From: Imbricaverruca yamaguchii
Taxonomy: Eukaryota; Arthropoda; Thecostraca; Neoverrucidae
DNA length: 64,000 nt
Reading direction: 5' to 3'
Assembly (NCBI GenBank): GCA_034440575.1
Contig: JAOTOL010001562.1
Span: 1,338,001-1,402,000 of the forward strand
Under the pieces are notes generated by a model. That model searched no databases and had not been told where the DNA came from. It saw only the letters and a list, made by a program, of their open reading frames with translations. The position numbers were made by a program, and so were the translations under genes. Position 1 is the stretch's first letter, and every line of letters begins with the position of its first letter. This document shows, piece by piece, positions 43,007-54,640 of the stretch.

Positions 43007-44383
43007 CTTGCCCTGGTTGTAATTGCTCAACTAGCCCCATATCCACCTCTCTTTAGATAAAATGTGGTCGTCCATCTCTTGACCATCAAACCACAAAGTG
43101 GCTTTGGTATCAAGAAAAAACACATTACTAATTAATGAAAAGAAAAACATTTCCAAGTGAAGGAAAAAATCCCACAAAGCATCAAAAGCACATTTTTGCT
43201 CAGGATTCATCATGTGTATGCTGCTCCCAATCACTTGTCCAACTGGAAATGAGGAGTTTCTTCCAAATGTAAGCAGATGGCTTATAAGTTCTTATGACAT
43301 GATAGGATGAGAGATACTAGGGGTGGCTCAAGTTACCTGCATGCTCAACTAACCTCACTTTTGCCTTCATACATTTGTACTTGCATATGTTTGTGCTTAC
43401 ATATGTGTGTGCTTACATACATTTGCACTTACATATTATTCATGCATATGTAAATTTGTGCTTACATACCTTTGCACCTGCATGCATTTGTGCTTGCATA
43501 CATTTGTTTACATACATTTCCCATACATATATTTGCTTACATACATTTCCCACACATACATTTTTTTTATTACATCTGCTGTATGCACATTTGCCATATA
43601 TACTTTTTCACTTTCATACCTCTGCACTTGCATACATTTCCCATGCATACCTTTGTGCATACATACATTTCCTTATGTACATTGTCATTCATAAACAAGT
43701 GTTTGCTTAAAAAATAAAACAAATGGATGAAACAAAACAAAATGGATGTTCTCCATCAAAAATGATATCAAGGCTGCTCTGGAACATTCAAACACCATGT
43801 GCAGCCTTTTCAGCTGACTTATTGTATCAATGAACTGGTAGGTTTGCTACTAGAGCCAATTTAATTGGTTGACAATTTTGTGGTTTCAGGTGCTGTCATG
43901 CCAGTCAAGCTACTGTGGGACAGATTTAATAGGTGAATATAATTTGTGGTTTATACAGGAAAATTCCAACTGCTTTATTGCACATATGGAAAAAGAAGTT
44001 AAAGTTAGGAATGTGCTGTGTAGGTCAGATCAAATGTACCATGCTTGGATCAGATCAGGTCATGTGAGGTTAGGTTATGTTTGGTTGGGTTCTATTGGGC
44101 CAAGTTATGCTAGACTAGGCTATATCAGGCTAGTGTAGATTAGCCTATTTTGAATGAACTCGGTTCAAACCCAATTGGAAGTATAATGGCCTGGATCGAT
44201 TTTCAACACAATAGCATGATAGTGAAGTTCGCTTGCATCTAGTTTATGCCATGGTTATCATGTTTGTTAATGCTTATATATCAACTTTCAGTGACAGAAG
44301 AAAGTTCTCAAAGGGCACTGATTGACATTGTAGTCAGCAAGCCCTTAAGCCCAAGTAATCATTCAACAGAAGAGACCTCCTGA
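43007..44383. other. unassigned sequence with a TACATTTG-rich tract
   Basis: 43,365-43,690 holds loose repeats of cttacatacatttg type (about 13-20 bp). The rest is unrecognised. Confidence 0.45.
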
Positions 44384-44619
44384 AGCTTGCTAGATATGGC
44401 TGTCCATGGAACTACTTTTTGCTCACCATTCCTAGGAAAGCTCAGTAGACCTCATTTCTGTGATGAAGCTATCAATATTGGGGAATTCTGCAAATCATTC
44501 AGTGATGAGGTGACAAAAGCTATGAGCAATTCCTCACGCAAAAATGCACCCCACACAGTCATGGCAGTGTCCATGGACATGACTGAAGATGCTGTTGAAG
44601 AGGTCGCTCAGATTTGTTC
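44384..44619 (+). CDS. weak candidate exon of an unknown gene
   Basis: Open frame with MAVHGTTFCSPFLGKLSRPH, FCDEAINIGEFCKSFSDEV and VMAVSMDMTEDAVEEVAQIC, ending at a strong donor TTC|gtgagt. The acidic helix at the end looks protein-like. No family recognised; the phase does not match the exon-like frame at 45,159. Confidence 0.3.
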
Positions 44620-45158
44620 GTGAGTATTGTATACTAGTGCAGATATTCATGTTGTATTATCACATAAGCTCATTTTCCTCCATTTATTTGACATGTATTG
44701 GATGGCATTTGAAGCAATGGGAAACAAGTGTGTTGTGTTGAATAAATTTAATGCTATTTGTATGCATCAGTAGTGCTCATGCTACTTTTAGGTGTACTGT
44801 CCATGGTTGCTTTTTTAATGTGTGGTTGTCATAATTTTAGGCATGTGTCCCATGTCTGCTGTCATAATGTGTGGTTGTGGCACTTAGGTGACATTTCCTC
44901 TGGTTGCAGTTGTAATGTGCAGATGCAATACTTTCATACAACTTGACTCATGGCTGTGGTCGTAATATGCGGGTGGGATGCTTTTAGGCGTCCTGTCCCA
45001 TGGGTGCTGTCAAAATGTGTGCTTCTTTTCAGCAATCAAGGTTCATTGTTGTTGTTGTAACAAAGTATTTTATTGGTACATTTAGTTCACGTATGTTCAA
45101 TCTGATCGGACATGACTCAACCATATGTTTATTTCTATGCATCTGCATTCATTGCAGA
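44620..45158. other. unassigned sequence with loose TGTGGTTGT repeats
   Basis: 44,800-45,010 has four degenerate copies of a unit with catgNNtgctgtcataatgtg. Nothing else recognised. Confidence 0.4.
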
Positions 45159-45463
45159 AAAATCACCTAGAAAGCTGCTGTTCCCATTTGCAAAGTTGAT
45201 GCTGCCAATGTGTTGTGGCCATGTCAATAAGTTGGTTTTGCCAAGCAATATAAATATAGAGGACGTTGGTGATACAAATAGTCGTATGCCACCGCGCTTA
45301 CTCGATGTTATGCATGACTATATTCTGAGAAAAGCACCTAGATCTTTATGGGTAACACTGCTCCAGCAATCTTTCTATGATTCGTGCATTGCAGCTTATT
45401 GTGAACGAAGTTTCATGCCAAGTTCTATGTTTCTCAGTCATTCCAAACCAAGCTGCAATTGAT
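45159..45463 (+). CDS. weak candidate exon of an unknown gene
   Basis: After an acceptor-like attcattgcag, the frame reads EKSPRKLLFPFAKLMLPMCC, GHVNKLVLPSNINIEDVGD, NSRMPPRLLDVMHDYILRKA and SLWVTLLQQSFYDSCIAAYC, ending in TGA. The LxLP pattern followed by MPPRLLDVMHDYIL is suggestive of a leucine-rich or F-box-like protein, but I cannot assign it. It lies 0.7 kb upstream of the first SNAPC3 exon and could belong to a separate gene. Confidence 0.3.
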
Positions 45464-45579
45464 GTTGATGTTGAAGCGAGCAGAACATCGCGCGTTAGCA
45501 AAGAATTTCTTTCAGCTTTTCCCAGGCATTCCACTGGCTGTGAATTGAGCTGGGTGATTTATATGCAATATCAATTGGT

Positions 45580-46172
45580 TGTCGGTCAATGTGTAAGATC
45601 GGTCAGTTGACGTGTGGTTTATGTGCAAGATCGGTGGGCTGACGTGTGGTTTATGGGGAGGGTCGGCGAGTTGACGTGTCGTTTATGGGCAGGATCGGTG
45701 AGTTTACGTGTGGTTTGTGTGCAAGATCGGTTAGTTGACGTATGGTTTATGTGCAGGATCGGTGAGTTTACGTGTGGTTTGTGTGCAAGATCGGTTAGTT
45801 GACGTGTGGTTTATGTGCAGGATCGGTGAGTTTACGTGTGGTTTGTGTGCAAGATCGGTTAGTTGACGTGTGGTTTATGTGCAGGATCGGTGAGTTTACG
45901 TGTGGTTTGTGTGCAAGATCGGTTAGTTGACGTGTGGTTTATGTGCAGGATCGGTGAGTTTACGTGTGGTTTGTGTGCAAGATCGGTTAGTTGACGTGTG
46001 GTTTATGTGCAGGATCGGTGAGTTTACGTGTGGTTTGTGTGCAAGATCGGTTAGTTGACGTGTGGTTTATGTGCAGGATCGGTGAGTTTACGTGTGGTTT
46101 GTGTGCAAGATCGGTTAGTTGACGTGTGGTTTATGTGCAGGATCGGTGAGTTTACGTGTGGTTTGTGTGCAG
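45580..46172 (+). repeat. 32/64-bp minisatellite built from the acceptor of the first SNAPC3 exon
   Basis: About 18 units of 32 bp, alternating in a 64-bp higher-order period (gtgcaagatcggttagttga and gtgcaggatcggtgagttta, each then cgtgtggttt). The last unit is the acceptor gtttgtgtgcag and the start of the candidate exon (GATTGATAAGCTGACGTGCG), so about 20 exon bases are shared with the unit. Confidence 0.9.
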
Positions 46173-46273
46173 GATTGATAAGCTGACGTGCGCGACGGAG
46201 CCGGCACCTCTGACTGCCGACCACGCCCAGCTGATGCCGCATGGCAAGTCGAGGGTGCCGAAGCCTCAGCCAG
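46173..46273 (+). CDS. SNAPC3: SNAPC3, candidate N-terminal exon
   Basis: Frame IDKLTCATEPAPLTADHAQL then MPHGKSRVPKPQP, ending at a strong donor CCAG|gtaata. It leaves one base G, which with AT of the next exon makes Asp in the frame used there. The N-terminus of SNAPC3 is poorly conserved, so homology cannot confirm it. Support is the splice phase and GC-rich codon use. No start codon is visible in frame before the array. Confidence 0.5.
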
Positions 46274-47025
46274 GTAATAATGTTTCATAATGTTTCACTG
46301 TGCTGTTCTTCGGAAATAATGTTTCACTGTGCTGGTCAAAATGTGCTCCTGATTTTCGTCCGCTCGCGTGTCACCTGCATGAGTTGAGTGTTTTTTTTTC
46401 TCAAGTGAACCTGTGGTGTTCAACTAGGACGGCTTGCAGGCCGTTCAAGATTCCCCTTTAACATTTGTCACTCCTTCCGACAATAAATTGGCGCACAATG
46501 CGCCAAAAATGGAGGCCCAATCCTTTTAAAGTCATGGAGCTAGGACAGGTGAAAGTATGGTCACGACGTTAAACTTCATGCAATTTTTAGACATACTTTG
46601 GAACATTTATTATAGACGAACCGTACACGATGCTTATAACCGTACTACGCACGGCACGGTGCCAGTTATACATAAGCATAGGTAGATGATAAAAGAGAAA
46701 ACGTACGCGAAAGATAACTCAAATCGGGTCATCAAGTCAGACGAAAATTTCAACTGAAAGAAGAGTTCTGGTGGATAATACTGTAATTTTTAATAGTAAT
46801 TAATGAATGCACTTTAGAAAGTTACGTTCAGAAATACCTACAAGCATGCTTAATTCGATGCTTATACATAATACATCATGCATGCTTCTTTTAAGTAAGC
46901 TGAAGCATATGCAGTGGGAATATATGCCTTCGAACATTCTTCATAGCTTCAAGTCAGCATCAGGGCAGGTCACAGATATGACATGGAACATCCGAAGATG
47001 ACAGGTATCCCAATTCCTCGAGAAA
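46274..47025. other. SNAPC3 intron, unique sequence
   Basis: No exon or mobile element recognised. Confidence 0.4.
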
Positions 47026-47188
47026 CTGGTTGGATATTGGTTTTTGCGACACATCGACCGTGGAGTCATGTAGCGTCGTCAATCTTTCACGCCGATTGGC
47101 CACAGGCGAAGAGTAGCGACAGGTGAGACTCGAACCCACAGTGTTTCGCTTGTGAGACTGGGAACTTGCCCCTAGACTACTCGTCCCC
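47026..47188 (-). mobile_element. tRNA-derived SINE, family A, copy 3
   Basis: Same element as 3930-4090 and 28980-29139. The minus strand starts ggggacgagtagtctagggg, with B-box GGTTCGAGTCT. The tail hairpin is at 47047-47078. It is the most diverged of the three copies (cttgtgagactgggaac region). Confidence 0.85.
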
Positions 47189-48463
47189 TGCTCTAGAGGC
47201 TAAAATCAGACGATCATGAAGGTAAAAGTGGTAAATAGCAGTTCACGATGGTTGTTTTGTACACCGTATTCGTTTACAATCTGTGTGGGCTGGCGAACCT
47301 CGATTTAATAATTCTAAATTACAAAATTGGAAACTGGAGATTTATTGTTCTCAAATTGCATCAAAAATTAGAAACTTTTGGCTTTGCGTTGGTGTTATGT
47401 GGTGCCGCTTCGTGCTGGTACTTGTTACTGTTAGTAATTTCTTCGGAGAATTGTCGGCTCCAATCGTTCATCACACGTATAATGAATGGTACTTGACCTT
47501 CATCTGCGTACATGTCATGGTGTTCGACTAAGTCTTCAGTTTGCATGCCATGGACATTGAAGCACGAAATCACATTTGTTTCATGGCTAGCGTCTTAAAA
47601 CTATGGTGACGATCGGGTGACTGATTGCACCTCGACGTTAACCTATTTGACCTGATCTGGAAAGTCAGTCAAAGCGTGTTAAAAAAAATGTTCCAGGTTA
47701 ATGGAAGTTCAAGGAAAGAGCTACGTCATCCTGTTTATCGATGCCCTCTATGTAGCTTATAACAAGCGCAACCCGGAGAATGTCAAAGTATCGGTGACCC
47801 AGATTGAGTTTCTCGGGGGGAGGGGTGCGCCCTTTCTCACATTCCGTCCTCGGGATGTGCGGACACTGGCGTCATATGTTCTTTGTTCGCCTCCCACAAC
47901 AGCATCGCCAAGGTTTCGTGATTTCGTCGAGCAACACGCGGACTGTAATAACTGCTCGTGTCTTGTTCTGTATGGATTCGTGCAAGATGGCGACGCTCAT
48001 CATTGGTGATCAGACCACAATAGATGTGGAAAGTCCGTAGACATTTTTGTGCACGCAATATGGTTGTGCCAAGTTGTACACAAATTCCTCTGCCGGTGTT
48101 TATACCACCAGGCAACGGTGAGGCTTTTCCAAGTTGCGTTCAAAAGTTTGCAAATAGTGACAAAAATTGCTCACAATTCACGCGTCACATAGCTTACCAT
48201 AGGGCTCCGTGTTGGGAGAGCACTGAATATGTAACATCTCACGGGGGATCCCACGGAGTAATTGTGACAAGCCAATAATTGCGGCAGACTAGATGTGACG
48301 ACGTCTGCTGGCCGTGGTAATTGTTGTACTCTGTGCCGGCGGGGACGACACGCTTGTGTGGTGTGGTGTGGTCGTTATCCTGCTGTAGTGATGTGGGGTG
48401 ACTGATGTACCGAAAGGGCGGTTCAGTGCGGATGTCGTGCGACCTCAGTCTCCATGTCTGCAG
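47189..48463. other. SNAPC3 intron with an unexplained 102-codon frame
   Basis: The plus-strand frame at 47,701-48,009 follows an acceptor-like tgttccag and reads LFIDALYVAYNKRNPENVKV, RGAPFLTFRPRDVRTLASYV and so on to TGA. It has a protein-like composition but no recognised family. It could be an exon of another transcript or a mobile-element relic. Confidence 0.35.
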
Positions 48464-48621
48464 ATTTTCCGGGCAGAGATGGTTGTCCATTCGACCCGGA
48501 GGCGCTGCGCAAGTTGCGCAGTCTGCGGGCGCAGCGGCGACGTCTGGCGGCCGTCGGCCGAAGCTCGTTCAGCTCTTCGCTGCTGTACAGCTGTCTGCGT
48601 TACGCCTCCGAGATACGCGTG
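48464..48621 (+). CDS. SNAPC3: SNAPC3, exon with conserved charged helix
   Basis: It encodes DFPGRDGCPFDPEALRKLRS, LRAQRRRLAAVGRSSFSSSL and YSCLRYASEIRV. Acceptor catgtctgcag, donor CGCGTG|gtgagc, phase 0. An ATG at 48454 in the same frame lies just before the acceptor and could serve as the start if the first candidate exon is not used. Assignment to SNAPC3 comes from its in-phase joining to the next, clearly homologous exons. Confidence 0.7.
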
Positions 48622-50995
48622 GTGAGCAGCTCCTGACACCGGTCACGAGCACGCTATGGTGGCTGGTCCCCCTGTCACACCACAGCCACAGTACTGTATG
48701 TAACCTGTGCTGTGCATGATCCTGTACTGTGTGTAGCATGTGCTGTGTATGATCCTATGCTATGTACGGCCCATGGTGTACGTGACCTATATTGTGTATG
48801 ATCCTATGCATAATTGCTGCCATCCAAAGAAACAAAAGTGTAAGTTACTTGTACATATTCATTGGAACATATGCCTCTGGCATGATGCTATGTGTCCACA
48901 GTGCATAAAGGTGCAATTCAACTAAGAAATGCAGTGAGTACCGCCAGCGTGGGAAAAGTGGTTCGCTGACCTGGAGTCGGAGAATAAAAAATTTGTATCC
49001 GAGCCCTCCAAGAAAAAGAAGATATTCCTGCCCATGGAGTCGGAGAATAAAAAAATGGCCTCAGACCCCCCCCTAAAAAAACCAGAAAGCTACTGGTGTC
49101 GGAGCCCCCCCAAAAAAGATGATTGCTGAAAAGCGTACAAGCCGCTTACTTACAAGCATACTTACACCCCTTTACTGGACCTTAAGTCACTTCAATTACG
49201 CCCATTTAATTCACTCGCACTTACTAGGTTTTTCTCCGGAAAGCTCTCAAAACTTTGTCTCAACCCGAGTATACCCAACCAATCGAGACGAAGATCTTCG
49301 CACAAAGGGAAGGGGACAAAGCAGCGAGGCGAAACGCGCGGTCAAAGTGTGGTCGCTGTGTAAACATGACTGCAATATTTACACAATTTCAAGACCGCTG
49401 CTTGACCTCAATTCCTGTCGCCTTTAATAGGAATTCATACGTCAATACGGTGTTACCTTTTTTCTTCAGTTATATAGGAATCAGTACACTGAAGATATAT
49501 GTTCCTAATCATGAAATTACGTTGTCTTTATCCTAGATCAAAACATGAATCGGGCCAGACCGTCCCAATAACTTGTTAATTCTCCTACTCTAGTACGGAT
49601 ATTGTCCTGTCCTAACGGCGACGTATCCAAGGGTGGTCAAATGATGAAATGATAGATTTTTCGTAACTATTTTAAATGACGTCTAATTGTGACCATAAAT
49701 GGCCCGGAGAACGTAATAACTCCGTACATGCACAGTTACTGCAGTTGCTGAAGTGATAAAGCTACTATTGAGATGCTTTTCTCTTGATGGATTACTGTAG
49801 TTTTGCGAATTGAGGTGGAATTCATACCAAAGTAACCCAAGGTCTTTTGCATTTTTTAAGCATTTACATGGCTCACAAAAATAGGTCTTCTGCCATCAAT
49901 GAAGTTCGCTAGCTTGTGCTATTTTAGGCATTTCAATTCTAAATTGAATGCTCTATTTCATGAAATTAACAGAATTACTGAAAACTGTCTGAGATGTCCA
50001 GAATTACGTTCTCCGGTAGTCTCCGATTGGAATGCGGCTGGAGAACAGGACCTCGGGTCCGATATGCGAGTATATGACGTCGTTGTGCATATTTCGAGTT
50101 CCATTATGGTCGCAAGATATGGCAGCAAGACGAGAGGTTTCGTAATGGAGATTTTTTGGTGTAACGCCAGTATTTCCCGGAATTATGAAGAAGAATCGTG
50201 GTATATTCCAATATTTCCTTCTGAAGCGTCATTTCGACAGAATTCTGAAGACATACGAAAACCTAATCCCCCATATCTTTGTTATTTAGAATGAGACGAG
50301 ATTGGCGCAAGCCGAATGACGATTCATCTGTGGTTACAGAGTGATTGTGCTGGGCCGCCGTCCTGCCAGTGTGAAAATATCCTGGAGAGTAATTGGCTGA
50401 GGTAATAACTAGTTCCGAAATTTACATTATTTTGTTCTCTATTGTTTCTATGCTATGTCGATGCTTTTGTTTCGTTCGGATTTGGAGGCATCGTGCACAC
50501 CAACGATTACCTGAGTAACCCCCGCGAGTTCGGCCTTGATTGGGGCTTAGACTGAGCCAGGACATAGTTTGTTTGACACATGCACAATGCAATCGAAACA
50601 ACCACCACAAACTTGTAGGTATTCTGATATAACATGATATGATTCCTGGCCAATTGACTGCAACCTGCATTTCATGCCTTATGACCTGCTATGCCACTCT
50701 TCTGTTCTGTTGTCCAGGCTTCTAATTTGTATGATGGACTGGAAACTGCAACTGCATTGTTGCAGCTGTACTGAGATCCTGGAAGCAAAATGTCATCCAT
50801 AAATTGGCACGTTTCATTCGGAGAATAAACAAGTTCAACATTTGCAGTCACAATCCTGGAGAATAAAATGTCCTTAGGTCTCCATACTCCAGGAGAGGCC
50901 CAAAATTCCCACCCTGAGTACCGCCTATACAGATTTAAGCTAGTCAGAAGCTAAGGACGAAAATTGTGCTGACTCAAATGGGGACATACGTTTTT
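48622..50995. other. SNAPC3 intron
   Basis: It starts with a short run of tgatcctgtactgtgtgt repeats (48,690-48,810). Two copies of gagtcggagaataaaaaa lie at 48,974-49,060, and a third ggagaataaa-type copy further on. A 131-codon frame at 49,899-50,294 has no recognised homology. No gene called. Confidence 0.4.
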
Positions 50996-51830
50996 CTTCC
51001 TTTGGACGGCAGATTGCGCGTGATCATGCGCTATGTGTGACCTATGATATGTATGACCCTGCACTGTGTGCAACCTGTGGTGTGTATGTATATGCTTTGT
51101 TTTATTGTGCACTAGATGTGATCCTGTTATGTGTGACCTGTGTTTTATATGGCCATGTGCTGGGCGTGGTCCTGTGTTGTGTGTGACCTGCACTTTTCGT
51201 GATTGTATGCTGTGTGTGATCCTGTGCTATGTGTGACCCATATTGAGTGATCCTATGCTGTGTGTGATCCTGTGCTATGTGTGACCCATGTTGAGTGATC
51301 CTATGCTGTGTGTGATCCTGTGCTATGTATGATGATGATGTGCTCTCTGTGGTCGTGTGCTGTGTGTGACCTCTGGTACGTACGATCCTGTGTTGCATGC
51401 AACCTGTGTTGTGTGTAACCTGTGTTGTGTATGATACTGTGCTGTGTGTGACCTCTGCTATGTGTGATTATGTGTGTGAAATAGCTATATATGATATATG
51501 ATGTGCGTGACCTGTGCCGTGCATGGCATTGCGCTATGTGTGACCTCTGATGAGCAATCCCGTGCTGTGCATGACAATGTGCCATATGTGACCTGTGCTG
51601 TGTATCACATGTGCTGTGTATGACCTGTGCTGCTTGTGGCCTGTGTTGCGTGGGACCAGTGCTGTGTGTGTCCTTTACTGTGTGTGATCCTGTATTGTGT
51701 GTAATCCTGCACAGTGTATGTCCATGTATTGTGTGTAATCCTGCACAGTGTATGTCCATGTATTGTGTGTAATCCTGTGGTGCGTGAGACATGCGTTATG
51801 TGTAGCTATGCTACAGGTGGTTCCGAGCTG
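50996..51830. repeat. degenerate 20-45-bp repeat (TGTGTGATCCTGTGCTATG type)
   Basis: About 30 loose units of tgtgtgatcctgtgctatg and tgtgacctgtgttg over 830 bp. It is of the same type as the short run at 48,690-48,810 at the other end of the intron. It runs up to the duplicated acceptor of the next SNAPC3 exon. Confidence 0.85.
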
Positions 51831-51959
51831 TGTTTAACCTGCCGTGATGACTGTATCCCCCAGAAGTTGCAGGAGTCATGTGGTGTATATGACCTGTGCT
51901 ATGTGTGACTCCGTTCTGTGTTTAACCTGCCGTGGTGACCTCAGAAGCCGCAGGAGTCC
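51831..51959 (+). repeat. two-copy duplication of a SNAPC3 acceptor and exon start
   Basis: 51,831-51,877 (tgtttaacctgccgtgatga, then ccccagaagttgcaggagtc) is repeated at 51,919-51,959 (tgtttaacctgccgtggtga, then cctcagaagccgcaggagtc). The second copy is the functional acceptor. The first is a full decoy, with AG acceptor and 13 exon-like bases. Confidence 0.85.
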
Positions 51960-52084
51960 CGTGAGACAGCGCGGCTGCGCCGCCAGCGGACCTACCCGAT
52001 GCGGAACTTCGACGTGTCGCAGCCGGTGGTTGTGGTGCGCGTCTACATGCCGTCGGTGGAGAAGGCCAACAGTGTCGCCAGCTC
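51945..52084 (+). CDS. SNAPC3: SNAPC3, exon with start of the conserved domain
   Basis: It encodes KPQESRETARLRRQRTYPMR, NFDVSQPVVVVRVYMPSVEK and ANSVASS. SNAPC3 binds the proximal sequence element of snRNA promoters as part of SNAPc in the nucleus. The VVVVRVY strand corresponds to the ELILSVNILYP region that opens the conserved part of the human protein. Acceptor gtgacctcag, phase 0. The donor AGCTC|gtgagt leaves TC, completed to Ser by the next exon. Confidence 0.85.
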
Positions 52085-53085
52085 GTGAGTGGCTGGTGGT
52101 GTCGCGACCAGCGGCCAATCACAGCGGCGGACATGGTGGCGCGGCTACTGGCCGGTCGGCCGTGACGTATGTGCTGCAACTGTCCAAACGGAGAAACCGT
52201 CTCGGACCCGCTGATTAATTGTTGGTTAGCCAGATAGCAATGATACATCCTGTTTTATCTACAAGCGGCTGAAGGGTTCATTTAACCCCATTCTCTTACC
52301 CAATGTTTTTGTGTGATGATTTAGTTTCTAAGCTTTCCATGGAGACCATATAAAAAACTCCGACACTGATCACTTTGATGTTATGGGCGGGACACGAAAT
52401 TATGTGAGGTCAGGTGATGAAGGAAGCATCGATCTCGAGCGTACCTGAGTTTAGCTGTCAGGGTATTTTGGAAGCTAACTTTTGCACCTCACCCAGCCGA
52501 AAATTGGAAGAGGGGTCCCTGTCACCACCTTACCACCAACATTGTGATGCAGTAGAAATTCTAGATGGAAAGTTACATGTAAAAAGAAAAATATTTTCAT
52601 CGTATTTCAGTTTTTCATTTTGATTCGCATCATTAACTGGCTAATAATATCTAATATCCAGAGATTCCTGATGCATAAACTGCAGCTAACACGAGCTTCC
52701 TTCAGTTGTAGTCACTGCTGGTGCTGTGCTGGTCTAGACTATGTATGCTTCAACTTATCCATTTAGTTCTCTTCAACGTGCACATATACAATTCGATGCT
52801 TGTTATTTACATCTTTGATGATACAATTAATATATATTACTGACTTATGATGCCCAATTGAATCTATATTTGGTCTCACTAAGCGATGTTTGTGGTGATT
52901 ATGTGATACCTGGTGTGCGACCTGACCGAACACCCGTGAATTGTAGCCTGACCGGACTCTGCTCACAGCTCATGATATGACCGGATGTGTGAGCTGCCTG
53001 TGGCGTGACTTGCTTCGATCTGTTACCTGATCTGTTGATTGAAATATAAGCTCTGGTTTCATGCTGTCTGATCCGCGACTTTACC
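52085..53085. other. SNAPC3 intron, unique sequence
   Basis: Nothing recognised. Confidence 0.4.
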
Positions 53086-53745
53086 TTTAATTTGTGGCAT
53101 GATGTGCGACCTGATGCATAACCTGTGTCCCAACGTCATCCAACGTCTGACCTGACATACAGCATGTGGTCTGACACGTGACTTGACGTAGTCCGACGTG
53201 TGACCGCACATACATTTTGACCTGATGTGTGATCTGACCGGTGACCTGACTAGCAATGCTTGACGTGTGGTTCGACGTGTGACTTGCCGTGTGACCTGAT
53301 GTGTCGTTCGACGTGTGACTTGCCGTGTGACCTGACGTTGTCCGACGTGTGACTTGCTTCGCGTGTGACGTTGTCCTGCTTGTGGCCTGACGTGTGACTT
53401 GCCGTGTGACCTGGCGTGTCGATCTGACGGGACTGCTTGACCTGGATCTGACGAGTGACCTGACCGTGGCAATCTGTGGCCTGACGTGACCTGACGTGGC
53501 CTGCTGTGTGGCCTGACCTGCAGCTGGTGACCGGGCGTGTGACTTGCCGTGTGACCTGGCGTGTGATCTGACGAGTGACATGACCGTGGCAATCTGTGGC
53601 CTGACGTGACCTAACGTGGCCTGCTGTGTGGCCTGACCTGCAGCTGGTGACCGGACGTGTGACTTGCCGTGTGACCTGGCGTGTGATCTGACGTGGCCTG
53701 CTGTGTGGTCTGACCTGCAGCTGGTGACCTGCCGTGTGACAGACG
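53086..53745. repeat. degenerate minisatellite before a SNAPC3 acceptor
   Basis: Loose units of cgtgtgacttgccgtgtgac and ctgacctgcagctggtgacc. A block of about 115 bp (cgtggcaatctgtggcctga through gtgacctggcgtgtgatctg) is repeated at 53,464 and 53,583. The array reaches to about 20-30 bases before the acceptor at 53,760, with gacctgccgtgtgacaga as its last part. Confidence 0.85.
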
Positions 53746-53760
53746 GCCGGCTGCCGACAG

Positions 53761-53908
53761 GTTTCGCAGCACGTTCAGTCTGTCCCAGGAGGTGCTGTGT
53801 CTGGGCACGACGACATTAACCGAACTGCGAGACATCATCACCTGCGCCAACGACGTTCTGGTGGTGAACGACTGCAGTATCGCCTCCTCCAAGCCCATCA
53901 TAGCCAAG
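53761..53908 (+). CDS. SNAPC3: SNAPC3, exon with LG---L-ELRD--- motif
   Basis: It encodes SFRSTFSLSQEVLCLGTTTL, TELRDIITCANDVLVVNDCS and IASSKPIIAK. It matches the human block [29 protein letters not shown]. Acceptor ggctgccgacag; it takes TC from the previous exon for Ser. Donor GCCAAG|gtagct, phase 0. Confidence 0.93.
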
Positions 53909-54640
53909 GTAGCTTGACGGCACCCGTTCTCCAGCTGACGGGCGGCACTGATGGGCAGTCGTGACCACCACACTCGCAACACGCACACATATTCAAGTGA
54001 CATATTCGAAATAGTTATGCAACACAACACACAAGGCGCTGAATAAAGACAGCATGCCTTGGTTGTGCTGCTAAAGGCAATACCCTGGCGCATGCTATTT
54101 TCGGTGTTCTTGAGGTAATTAATTATGTTTAGTTCGAATGCTGATTTTGGTTTATGACAAAGCTCAACTCAAATATGTACATTGTTCTGGCAACAGTATC
54201 ATGAATTTAATCATTTTAGATAGAAACGCACACACAAGCATGGCCATGCTGGCATATTTCCTACCTTTATCGATATTTCCCTGGGTTTCTGAGGCATACA
54301 TAAGAAATATAACACCTCAACACATTTGTCATCCTGTCGACACCTAGTTCAAAATAAAATGCAACCATTGACTCTGTAACGAAGTTTCTATAGATATCCT
54401 CTTCTTGCCGTAAATTGATGCATATTCACATAATACCGTTTTGTACATGTACTGCCACAGTAAGTTTCCACTGCCGATAGTGACGGCGTCTCGGTCGGCT
54501 GTCGCCAGGCAGCGACCGGACGTCGGTGTGATATTGCCGACTGAATAACGGTCGGCCGCATACCGAGTATCCCCCTTCCCCGCGAGGCGGATGAACTCAC
54601 CTGGCTAGCTCTGACGTGGTGGAGAGATCGCTGTGTTGAA
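53909..54640. other. SNAPC3 intron, unique sequence
   Basis: Nothing recognised. Confidence 0.4.
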
